From the NCBI GenBank assembly GCA_037074765.1, contig JBAMDO010000014.1:124001-188000 (forward strand): a stretch of DNA of 64,000 nt, given 5' to 3'. The notes under the pieces were generated by a model, which saw nothing but the letters and a program-made list of their open reading frames with translations, was not told the DNA's origin and ran no database searches. A program made the translations under genes and the position numbers. Each line of letters begins with the position of its first letter. The first letter of the stretch is position 1. The stretch comes from Mansonella perstans (taxonomy: Eukaryota; Nematoda; Chromadorea; Rhabditida; Onchocercidae). This document shows positions 11,397 through 23,073 of the stretch, piece by piece.

Positions 11397-13497
11397 TTAC
11401 TTATTACTTCCACTGAAATTCTTTTTTTTTCGCTGCTCGCTGCAACGTTCACAAAACCATTTTCCCTTTGGTGCTTCCATAAGGCCAACGCACTGGAAGT
11501 GGAACCATTCTATAGGACATTGTTTATTGTCACACATTATCATTTGACCATGCGAAACCTGCAAAATGATGGTTATTTTTCAACAAAAAGTATAAGAATC
11601 CTTAAAGTGCAACAACAAAATATAAACTTAAATTTCTAATTCTTTTTTTAATTGGAAGGTAACAAGGTTGTTACCTGATGGCAGATACAATAGGTAGGTT
11701 CGTTCGGGTCAACAGGCATTTCCATAACCGATGGTGCATCCAAAAACGGCTGGAATGGCGTAGAGACAGAAGCTGAAAAAGAATGTCAAGACAAAATATC
11801 ACTTAATCAATTGAACCTTGTGAAACTCACGCAATTTGAACCTTGTGAAAATTTTCCAACTGCCATAGAACCAGAAGGGCTATTTATTTAATAAAAAAAC
11901 ATTGAAACCTAGATCATGAAATAAAGAGAGAGGACTATGATTCTGATGGCAATTTTCGAGTAAAGCTTCTAATGTGATAAGGAAAATATATGCAAAAATA
12001 CCGTAACACTTGCCAAAAAATACAATCGAATTCCGAGATAAAAGAATGTTGATGAATATTCTGATACAATAGAAACAGTATACTTTGTATCATACCTGAA
12101 CTTTTTTGAGACCAGCTATCTTCTTTTAATTTCTTCTTATCCTTACGACTCGCAATACTTTTTCGCTTCCGGTCAAGGATTTCATCTGAATACAATGTTG
12201 GGTTTTAAATCGAAAGTCCTTAGCTATTTCAGAACCAATTTTTTTTGGCTGGGAATTGTAAATTCGCTTGTTATATTTTTCGTTAGACTTTCACCACACA
12301 TAAAAACGAGAGAAATACTACCTTATTTCATCATTTCACAATGATAAGATACCGTGAAAATGGATTCAACAGTTAAGGCGGGAAAATATGGAGACAGACG
12401 ACCTTGACAGCAAAAAATGAGAGTTCAGTGTAAGATGCTTCAAAAAACGACGATTCGAACTATACTAAATTGTAAATGCAGTAAATCTGAGCACGGATAT
12501 TTCGATCATTCATATAAGCGGCTCGTTGATAATATTTACATATATATAGCTTAGTTTACAATTACAACAGATATTCTAACATTTACCACCGCTTTTATTA
12601 GCTTTTGCAGCTGCTGCTGCTGCTGCATCCAAATATTTTTGTCGTATCGTAGCTTGAAGTTTCACCGAATCATTATCCAAACGTCTGATGTGTTTATCAA
12701 CAAGTTCATATGTATCTGATGCCAAACGGATCTTTTCATTAGATAACCGCTCGACTTCTGCAAACAATGCCTGCAAAAGTTGACGGAAACAGATTACAGG
12801 AACAATGAATCATACATGAGGACAAACTTTTCTTTAAAATATGAATGAATCGACCTTGTCACTTCCAGAATAACTGCGATCAATTTAATAGATAATAAAA
12901 ATAAAAAATAACACAAGACTACATGAGCCACACCATTCTTTATCATTCTAAGTAACTGACACTATCAACAAAAATAAAAAGATAACGAAGCAACTGTAGC
13001 TGCTAAGTTTATATTAAAGATCTCTATGAAAAAAACTCGACTGAAATTAATGGGTACAAAGAATACAGTAATGAAGAAAATAACTGGACAAGATTGCATA
13101 AAATTAAATTACTTGATTAACTATTTAAATATAGTCTGTTTAATAGCATCTTATGGCAAATAATACTAATTTAGTTTTAATCTGGTCATGTTCATATAAT
13201 ATTTCATGTTCCGCTCAACAGATTTTAAATTCTTGAACAAAGTACTTTCGATGAAATAACAGAAATTAAGAATTAAAACAAAAAAAAGAAAATTACCATA
13301 ATTTCTTTATTAAACGAAACTGATGCATTTTTTGGCATTTTTTGATGTGATTTTATAAATATTCTTAACTTTCGATCAATCTCGGCTGATCTTTTATGAC
13401 ATTCTATATCATATTTTCGAATTCCTTGCAAATTCCTGGCCAAATCATTAGGAAGCGTAGACAAATTATCCAAATAATGATCTAACATAACTGACAT
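11397..13497 (-). CDS. ING4/ING5-type inhibitor-of-growth PHD protein, complete
   Basis: Exons on the minus strand: 13297-13497, 12587-12770, 12096-12185, 11675-11772, 11397-11558. All phases agree and give 244 residues, against 249 for human ING4. The N-terminal ING helix domain begins [20 protein letters not shown] and continues with [16 protein letters not shown], matching the ING4/5 form rather than ING1/2 or ING3. A basic linker ([16 protein letters not shown]) suits nuclear localisation. The C-terminal PHD finger, from [15 protein letters not shown] on, has the full C4-H-C3 zinc set: Cys187, Cys189, Cys200, Cys205, His211, Cys214, Cys227, Cys230. It ends CSEQRKKK like ING4/5. In the family this finger reads H3K4me3 and the protein belongs to HBO1/MOZ-type acetyltransferase complexes. 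The usual VSYGEM segment is VSHGQM here, beside the aromatic cage. The CTGTTATAG just before the ATG may be a trans-splice acceptor. Confidence 0.95.
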
Positions 13498-15878
13498 CTA
13501 TAACAGCAACTATATTATGTACAGTGTACAGATATTATTACATGAAGTAATACTATCATTCATATGATAGCCATAATTAATCTTTCGAATTTCAATTTAT
13601 CATTATGATAAAATGAAATAGATTAAAGGGCTAAAAAAAGTTGCAATGGTTCCTAATTCGCGCTCAATTTAAATTACTAATGTAAAACTTCAGCATAAGT
13701 CACCAACCGAATCATATAAGTTCGTCTTTTTCAATGGATCTAAAATAGCCTATTCTTGTCTAATTATTTCTCTACAAATTTTTATATTGTAATGCATAAA
13801 ATATTACAGAACAAAAGCAACCCTACTTCTTTCAAAATCTTGCTTAATACAAAATTTAACAAATTTAAGCTGAACAATATTTCTATTTACAAAATATAAA
13901 CCATCATTGTAAAATTATTACTAATTTACAACATTCATGAATCATTCTTTGCTTTAAATTAATAAATAACTAACATTCTCTTTTTTATACAAAATTAATA
14001 CGATGCGATGAAAACAGTAGAAAGTTACTGCTTATGACCGAACAAAATGTAGAATTTCAGTATAAAAATAAAATTACCAAGCTTAAATATATTCATTATA
14101 AAATTTTAAATATATTCACTATGGCTTTACTTTAAAAATGGACAAGAAATATTTTAAGAAATTTAACATAATTTATAAGAATAACTTTATATTTCCAATA
14201 AATAAATAAGAAAAAAAAAGTGGGAAAACTTTTTAAGCTACCATTGCTATATCAAAGAAGAAATAATTGATGTTTTAAGTTATTCAAACATTCTTTAATC
14301 TACTTTTCATGCATTTTTTTTCGATTGCAAGGAAGCAATTATTATTTTTAAGCGTACGACAAAATCAATAATTATTTTTAAATGTACGACAATTTTCATA
14401 TTTGATATCATAAAAAAGTAAATAAATAATCGACGTGACAAAGGAAATAAATAAACCACTTTTATTAAAACTATCCAAATACTTCGTCATTGCTGACATT
14501 TAATTAGAACCATACGTATCACATGCCCAATCATATTATGCTTCAATAAATCTCAAGAAACCATTTAAAATAATGCGAACAAACCAAGCCTGATTATGTC
14601 ATTCTGATGAGAACAAAATGAAAAACTGCATCCCAGGCGTAATATTATCAAATTATATGTAAATATTTTTAGTAAATTTATACAACGTGATTATAATACA
14701 CTAAAAATGAGCTCTTTATAGTATAATTTAGTGCAGTAATGCATTATGAATAGCACAATTCGCTCCTAAATGCATTACCGTATTAAATTATATATTCCAT
14801 CTAAATTTATTACAAATGTTTGTCTGTTAAATTTAAATTTGTTTATAAAAAATATACATGAATGTTGTAGAATTTGATATGATAGTGTGACATTTTTGTG
14901 ATATATTTAATCATTATTAAAAAAACACTCAATTACATCAAAAAGGCAGGTTTTTTATTGCAAAAAGTTTAATTTTGTCTATTGATAGAAATGGAATTTT
15001 ATTTTATTTATAAAATGAAATCTTTCCCTTTCTTAAATGTCTTTATGATATTTAGGTGCACTGAAACTATTTTAGTAAGAAACTTTGTTCAAAAATTGCT
15101 AATTGATTTGATATATTTATTTGTTTGTTTTAAATGTGTTCATTCAAATGAAAATGATGTTAGAGAAGAAGGAAGAGAGAAAAATAGAATGATAGAAAAG
15201 AAGAAAAAGGGAAAAAAAAACGGGAATGATAGAGAAGGAAGGTGAAAAACGAGAATGATAGAAACAGAGTAAAGTAAAAAGTGAACTTTGTCAATCATAA
15301 AATTATCATTATTTTTTGATGATAGTTATTACAAAATAAAACTATGAAAGAGTTATAATTATTGTTGTATAATATGAGAATAACAAATAATTATTTAATT
15401 AAAAATGCATACATTTTGTTTACTAAATGCACAGAATTATTATGAAGAAAAATTTATTGCACTGAGAATTTACAGTTTTTTACAATTAAACTCGATAATA
15501 ATTGATATGATAGTACGTTATCGATGATACACATATATGAAATGATCAATGTTTTCTGGTGTAATTGATAAGAACCATAGCTGTGATGATAAGGCATACA
15601 GCAAATGAAATTATCACATGCGAAATCAGCACTGAGAGACGAATGATTTCAATCTGAAATTTGGTAAGAAATGAATTATAAACTAGAATTGAATTTATTC
15701 GTAATTCATCAAACATTTAATCATTTTCGATAAGGCTATCATTTTTTCTGTTCATTTGTTCAATTGCAATACTGGGGTAAGTAGCCTAGTTCATGCTTAT
15801 CTGCTTGTCCTATTCTCAAAAGCACACAAATATACAAAAACCCGCACAACACACACACACACACACACACACACACCA

Positions 15879-15916
<38 letters not shown>

Positions 15917-16111
15917 AGATATGCAGACGAATGTTAGATAGTTGTTATCTTTTTTTTTTTATTTTTAATTTTTTGCTTTTCAATTTCAATTTTTTTTTAT
16001 TACAGGAAAATTTATGCATACAAATTATTTTGCTTACGAAATATTAATTATTAAACATTTAATTGATTAAGTATTCATTATCAAATAATTCATGAAATTA
16101 ATTGAAAGCGA
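13498..16111. other. Intergenic, AT-rich, microsatellite
   Basis: No exon was recognised. It contains a two-unit direct repeat at about 14334-14394 (core TAATTATTTTTAA...GTACGACAA), a purine-rich patch around 15165-15270, and the CA microsatellite at 15845-15915. Confidence 0.5.
15845..15915. repeat. (CA)n microsatellite
   Basis: About 70 bases of CA repeat, interrupted once by ACCACC near 15877. Confidence 0.95.
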
Positions 16112-19100
16112 TTAAAAATTTACTCTAAAAAATTTGCGTTCCATTTCTCCATCTGTTGTTTCAGTGATCTTATTTTCCAGTGGTATTTGTTCATTTTTTA
16201 CATTTTCATTCTCTAAATAAAATCTTTGAATCAAGTTAATTTTAGATTAAATTAATTTCTGAATCACGTTAATGAATCAGCTTAACTTCTTAATCCAGCT
16301 AATGAATCAGATTAATGAGTCAAGATGACTTACTAAATCAAGTCGATGAATCCATCTTTTTATTATTTCATACAGAAAAAAGGAAAAAAAAAAAGTATTA
16401 AAATATTCCCACTCATTATCATTTAGCGATATTTATCAAGTAGATAAGAAGCATGAAGTTATCCAGGAAAATGTGTTATCATATTCCTTATCAAAATAAA
16501 AAGCTAAAATTGCACCAAATGATAATTAATATTTGATTATAATCATAATTTACTTCTAATTAAATCTAATTCTAACAAATTCTATTTCATTTAAACACAA
16601 CTAACCAATACGCTCGTTTCTTTCGATTAACCTTTTTACACTGTAAGCATCCAAAAAGCTAAAGGCAAACAATGTCGCGAAAAATGTACACAAATAAAAG
16701 CCAACAAGAAAAATTGGCCATCGTCCATAATATTGCAACAGCCCCGTTTTCCTATCTGTTGTCGCAGAAAATATTCCTAAAGCTATAAGTAATTTTGTTA
16801 ATTATTGATTTTTTCTTAATTCAGAAAAAAAAATTTTTATCTTACAGATTTTCCTAAATGAATGTGACATTTTTGATGTAATTTTTCTCAAAATTAATTG
16901 AATAAAGCATGTCATAATGAAATGTGTTCTTGCCAACTAAAATGTGTCAAAATGTCGAAGTATGTCATTAATTTAATATTGCAAATGTTAAAAAAAAATT
17001 GTCCAAAACTTAAAATTGTCCACAATTTAAAAATTTTTTCATTCATTGTTACGCGTTTAATTTAGCTCTAAATTATTGCGCAAAAATAAACAAATGATTC
17101 AAAGTATGTAAATGAGTTTAATGATAAATAAAAGTAAATAAAAGATGCACACATGCAGCAACGAATGCGACAATTGCCAAAATACGATGACACCATTTGA
17201 AGTAAAATCGTTTGATGCATTTCCATTTGAATTGACATAACGCTATGATAATTTGTACCACAGCAAATACATATGCAATAATGCCTGCCCAGGTATGCAC
17301 TGGCTTCATAAAATGCTATAATATTGGCTAATTATCTATCCGGGTCATTTATAAAATCATTATCACCTTGCATCAAATATGACATGTTTTTTTGTTTAGT
17401 GCAAATTTTGCAATACAATCAACAAATCAATTAATTTCATCTTGCTAATTATATGAATTTAAAAATAGTAGTGAATTACAGAATTTTTCAAATTATTTAT
17501 TTCAAATGAAAAACATCTTTTATCCTAAAATAAAATTAGTGAAGGTTAATTAGTTCTAAGTTTACAATTAATATGCAGAAATATCTTCAGAAAAAAAAGA
17601 ACGAAAAGATCGAATTAAACTAACTTCGATGGTACATTGGCGTGTGCACCATAAATAAAACTGAAATCTTGATTGAGTGAAAATGAGTAAAATAGCAACC
17701 GTTTGTAACATTATTGATATCAGAGTACCACCACGATGAAGCTGAATTAAAATTTTAAAACAATAAAATTAGTTGTTGTTTGCTGTCAGAGTCTGACAAA
17801 AAAAAAAAAAATATTTCATTTTTTTTTAAAAGATTGATTGAAACATACTTGAAACCAAAGTGGCCTATCAATAATTACGACAGTTGGCCAAAATGTTTGA
17901 AAATGCCGCGATAGCAATATTGCATTTGTTATGAGAAACCACCAACTCCAAATCATTAAGATTACTGCAGAAGAAAAAATTTCAATGTCTAGACCTTTTT
18001 TTTCAAGCTGTTAATTCATTTGCTTTTTCTTGTTTCAGAAAAGTTTGAAGCATTCATTTGTTCTTTCGTCGGTGCTTTTTTTTTTTCGGATTCATTAGAT
18101 CTAATTATTTTTTTAAAAACAAAATAATTAATAGTTATAGAAATGAGTTAAAAATGAAAAGAACATTGAAGAATTTAAACTCTCCAGTCTATATCTTCAA
18201 TGTTGTTTGCTTTTTTTTCCCTCTTTGCAATTAAAGGTGGGACTTTATATTACATTTATTACTACATATGAAAAATGATTGGGAAGAAAAATTAGTTCTT
18301 AGAAACGATGAAGAATTCACTGAGTATGAGCTTACAAAGATATGTAATAATCGTGGACAATGTCATGCAAAGCTAGGAGAAGTGGCAAACTGAAACTTAA
18401 GACATCAGTAGTAAGGAAGAAAAATGATTCAAATTATCAAAATTAACTTGCGTTGTATTAAACGTAAAAATAAAAGAACTCTTACCCAACTGACAACATT
18501 TTTAGACGTCAAATATAGAAAGTTCATCCTAGTTTATTATATTCCAAGATAGAAGTAAAATAACTATTAGCCTAGCTTGTAAATATCTTCAAGGTATCCA
18601 ATCGGATAACTACCAATCTAGTTAGCTGATAATCTCTTATGGTATTAAGGAAGCAAGCGTTATCTAGTTTTTTTATGATTATCTCGTTTGGATATTTTTC
18701 AACAGCAATAATTGATCAGGCTACTTTTATATAGAAGCAAGTGGTGATTAATTAATTGATTTTGGTAAAATCTTAAGTAATTTTAAGAAGTATATTCGAG
18801 TAAACTCAATTATTACGATAAATATTTACTTTAAATAAATAACATAAAGCTATTTCAAATGTAACAATTAGTAGTTCACCTCTTTTACTTCTTTCTTCTT
18901 CAATATCTTTTACAATGAAAAAAAGAACGAGGAACTTTAAGCGAAAAGTTTCTTCCTTTTCTGTAAAATAACAATTTACCGTGTAATGTTACCATCGCAT
19001 ACGTGATATTACGTGAAAACCATTTAACCTGTCGAGCATTTTCAACATTTTCGTATCCTCCATCTTTATTTCGTAACATACCAATCATTGTTGTTGTTAT

Positions 19101-20957
19101 CCATGGATAAAGTGATCCATCGGATAATGAATGCATCTTCTTTACATGTGCTAATATTTTATTATTAGACTTTTTAATTATTCAATTTAAACAAAAAAAG
19201 AAAGTAAAAAATAAAAGAAGAAAAAAACATTTTTAAGTTAAAATTTGATAAATTTTTCGGCTAAAAATTTTAAACGCTTACTATGCGGATCAATTGAACC
19301 ACGAACAAACTGTAAATAGTATGGTTGCGTTAATAAATTATATACCTGAAAAAATGCATTAATTTTACGTATGAAAGTATTTAGATTAATAGAAAAGATT
19401 TATCTCCACTAAATAGAATAATAATGATTGTGAGTGTAACAGGTTAAAGACGAAGATGTAAAACAAAAATAAGATTAAGCGAAATATAAAAGCAAAAGGA
19501 ACTTTTGATTTATCCTCATCAGATAACTGATTAAACTGTCTGAAATCAACATCAAGAAAGCAAATAAATGTATCGTTACTGACAACAAAGCTGGATTTTA
19601 CAATGAGAATAGCTGTAGCCTGAAATTAATTAATTAATCCAATCTAATTGTAATCAATACTACCTAAAATCATTTACATGAAGTTTCATCATTTGCAGAT
19701 TAAATTTATGCGCAAGTAAGAATCAGCATAAAAACAACATGAACTTTATCGATAATGCCAGAAGCTAATTTTTTAATTGATTAATTATTCGCGCTGATTA
19801 GTATGTGAAGATTATCAATAACTATGGTATATGTTAAGTTACACCTAGAAATTTTTAAAGACAAATATTAATCATTCGAAGAATTAGTTTAACCTCATAC
19901 AATTGAGCATTGTATTTACCATCATTATGGGACACGTACGCTTGTCCTTCATCAATGCCATTGTAAACACACTCCAATACGGTATCATCACCCTGAAATA
20001 TCACAGCATTGATGACGTAGATTTCACGTCATTCTCTAGAAAAGAAGTTTATTGTTTTTCTCTCCACATATAAAAGATATAAAATTAATCATTCTAACGT
20101 GAAAAATTATCGCAGCATGAAATTGCATGGTATAGCGGAAAAACAAGTGACAGAGTAAAAAACAGCTGATAGGATATAATAAAATAAATGATAACAGTAT
20201 CAACAATACAAAACTTGATATACCATATATTGATCATTGGAGAATCCCAATGCTATGTACATTGCATCAGATGGCAGATCTCGAAGAAGTGCTTCCAGGC
20301 GTAAACGAAGAAATGTACCACGACCACTTACGGTCCATTGTAATTTTGCGGTACATTCATCACTATTACAACCATTAGGCACTGACCTTTTTTATTGAAA
20401 GAAGAAAAAATTTTCAATAAATAAAAAAAAATCAAAATGGAGTAAAAAAAATTTGGAACTTTCAGGAATTCATTTCCATCAATTATTGTATTGAAATTAA
20501 TTCACATATCACACATGTCTAATTTGATTGCAAATATATTTTTGATGTCGGCAAAACTTTTAATAAAATTCATTCAATCAAATTATTTTTGTGCCGCTGA
20601 AAAATTGGTAAAAAATTTTTCAATCATATTATTCATTGGAAATTTAGTAATGTGATATGCCAGTCCTGCTAAACATTGTTCAATTTAAAAAAAGAAATAA
20701 CCATATTTATTAATGACTATAGTAATCAGCTTTTTTACTGCATTAAAAAGAACAAGAACAACTTAATTTGTCTGAGGGGGATAATAAGCAAGCTGAAAAA
20801 GCTTGTATTAACAATTCAAGAGGTACTGAAACTTAGAAATGAGCTTGGAAATACCCCTCTAATTTATGATGTCAACAAAATCATACCAACAACCATGTAG
20901 CATACCACAGCTACTTCGTTCCATTCTAGCACCATTGAGTAATGCAACTATTTGAAG
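16112..20957 (-). CDS. DOMON + cytochrome b561 ferric-reductase-like protein (FRRS1-like), 5' end uncertain
   Basis: Visible exons (minus): 20894-20957, 20224-20381, 19894-19992, 19282-19345, 18980-19150, 17849-17964, 17625-17741, about 17153-17315, 16606-16782, 16112-16212. Joined, they give about 409 residues. The first half is a DOMON domain (LQWTVSGRGTFLRLRLEALL, YIALGFSNDQYM, GDDTVLECVYNG). The second half is a b561 core with the four expected haem histidines: LHVILMIWSWW, WFQLHRGG, KPVHTWAGI and KWCHRILAI, each in or beside a hydrophobic helix; a final helix is FLVGFYLCTFFATLFAF. This architecture is that of ferric-chelate reductase 1-like proteins, which pass electrons across a membrane; no reeler domain is seen. 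The start is unresolved: a 9-nt ATG exon at 21402-21410 would give a signal-like MAYLQIVALLNG. The exon at 17153-17315 must end at a weak GTGTGC donor to keep phase. Confidence 0.88.
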
Positions 20958-21810
20958 CTAAAAATAAAATAAAGCTTAAAATAAAATCAAACAATTAAAA
21001 AATGTTCTCTCGTGTAGGAGTGGTTTAAATTAAGTGTGTAAATGATATCAAACTTTCACACTAACTATTTTAAAAAATGCAAAATTATACAAGCCGAAAA
21101 AAAAATTTCAAACGATTAAGTTAAGAAGTTCAAAAAAAAGTTAAAGGAAGTAAAACAGAAAAAAAAAGTTAAAAGGAAATTGAAAAAAAGGAAAGTAATG
21201 TAAACCTGAAATAGAAAGAAGATTGAAGAAAAGTGCATTTTTCAACAAGCGTTAAGCAATTTAGCTTTGCTTTTCTTTTTTCAAACAATATTTTTGCAGT
21301 GCTTTTAGCTTGTCATCACACTTCGATTATCTCCACAAATCAATCTTTGCAATGATTGCAGTGGATCACAAAATGTAAGACTTCAATATTATTAGCACTA
21401 CGTATGCCATGCTTAATTTTCAGTTATATCATTTCAAATTTATTCAGGATGTTATTTCTATTAATTAATTCGAAATTAAATGCCTGAAACAAATTAAGGA
21501 TATGCTGGAGAAAAAAAAAATCAATTATGTGCTGAAAAGGAAAAAAAGCAAAATTTAATTAAGTTCAAATTTATTTATATAAATTAAACAGAACATAATG
21601 GATTGGTGGAAAGAAAGTTTTTGTTTCGAAATAATAATTTCTAACTCTTTTATTGACTAATTTACCATAATCAAAAATTGATTGTGCAGTTTATTGCTGC
21701 TTATCCATTGCATTTACTGTTAATAATGATAATTGTAATAGAAATGCTAATTGTCTGGATGGGTTAGAATTGATAGCCTAGAATAGCCTAGGATGGGAAT
21801 AATACTAGCC

Positions 21811-21852
21811 AATTTAGCAGCAATGATAAATTGAAATCATTGCTGCTAAATT
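21811..21852. repeat. Perfect 17-bp inverted repeat
   Basis: AATTTAGCAGCAATGAT at 21811-21827 pairs exactly with 21836-21852 across an 8-base loop. Confidence 0.92.
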
Positions 21853-21911
21853 TTTTCAGATTACTATATCTGAAAAAACTAATTTTCCATTTTAGTAGAA
21901 GTAATCTGAAT
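21851..21911. repeat. Nested inverted repeats
   Basis: TTTTTTCAGAT (21851-21861) pairs exactly with ATCTGAAAAAA (21868-21878). The same left side, TCAGATTACT, can also pair with AGTAATCTGA near 21901, giving alternative folds. Confidence 0.85.
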
Positions 21912-22689
21912 GAAATGGAATTAGCGATCTAAATGGAATATTATTAGCAAACTGGATGGAATCGAATTAATAGCCTAGCAAGGAATAATAGAAATAATTG
22001 GATTACAATAGAAGCAGAGATCTAGCAAGGAATAGCTTTAATAGACTGAATGTAAAGGAATTGACAAATCTGTTAAAGATGTCTAAAAATTACAACATTT
22101 TTATTTTTTCAATTTTTAGTGTTTTGCCCTGTCTTTTTCATAAATTTCAATTATTTATTGATAGCTTCTGTATTATTCCCAATATTCATTTTTATCTTTT
22201 TATTTCTTCTCTTTTTATATCAGTTATTTAAATTTTTCAAATTTAAGTCTAAAAAAATTTAAACTTCATTCTTCATAATGAAATTTTTAGTATATTACTA
22301 ATTTAACATCATTGTAAATTTAACACATCTTGTTAATTTTAATTTTAAACGCCACACTATTAACTAATTCATTTAATTAATTTATACATTTTATAAATAT
22401 TTTTTAAATCAAAAAAACAATAAAACAAATAATCTTTCAACATTATCTACTTTAAAATAGAAAAGATAAAGATAAAACAGTACATTTATGATCATTCCCT
22501 ACATTTCATGAATATTTCTGAGATTCATATCCAATAAAATTTATTTAAAATTTTTGAAAACGGTAGAAAAATAAAACCATTAACTAACTTATCTAATTAA
22601 TCAATAAATAAAATGTATTAATTGATCAAAAATTTTTAAATTTACAAAATCATATTTCAATGTTACATAACTAAAATGAAGAATATGCT

Positions 22690-22805
22690 TTGGGATTATT
22701 GTTTGTATAAAGACCCGATCAGAGAGGCCGCTTTTAGAACAATATGCACGCAGGTGAAGTGTGATGTGGTTGTTTAGACGTGGTGTTATTAGGGCTTATT
22801 TGTAG
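22690..22805 (+). other. Probable 5' untranslated exon / promoter of TFIIA
   Basis: A locally GC-richer stretch (around GATCAGAGAGGCCGC) ends in TTGTAG followed by a consensus GTAAGT donor at 22806. No ATG-led frame is apparent, so it is read as a non-coding leader exon. The exact start is unknown. Confidence 0.35.
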
Positions 22806-23073
22806 GTAAGTTTATTTAGTTTTCACTTATGCAGTTATTGATTGGGATGATTTAAGCATAATTAATTGAAATATATGAAAGTATATAAATGCTATCATTA
22901 ATGAAATTGACCTTTCGATCAATCAATATGTCAAATGATACACTTCTAATTTAATATTTGTAATCATTTATTTTAATAATTTATTTTATTTATTTATTTT
23001 AATTTCTGCTCTATAATTAATTCTAGTTGTGCATACATCATATCATACGTACAACTTTTCCATTGCTTGAACA

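Larger units (their letters stand above)
20958..23073. other. Divergent intergenic region with fold-back cluster
   Basis: It lies between the start of the ferric-reductase-like gene and TFIIA. It holds a cluster of inverted repeats at 21750-22060 and a probable 5' untranslated exon of TFIIA. No further coding exon was recognised; the open frame at 20676-20900 overlaps a known antisense exon at its edge and is not supported. Confidence 0.5.

Noticed and set aside
15756..16047. His/Thr-rich open frames
   Set aside because: Translation of the CA microsatellite.
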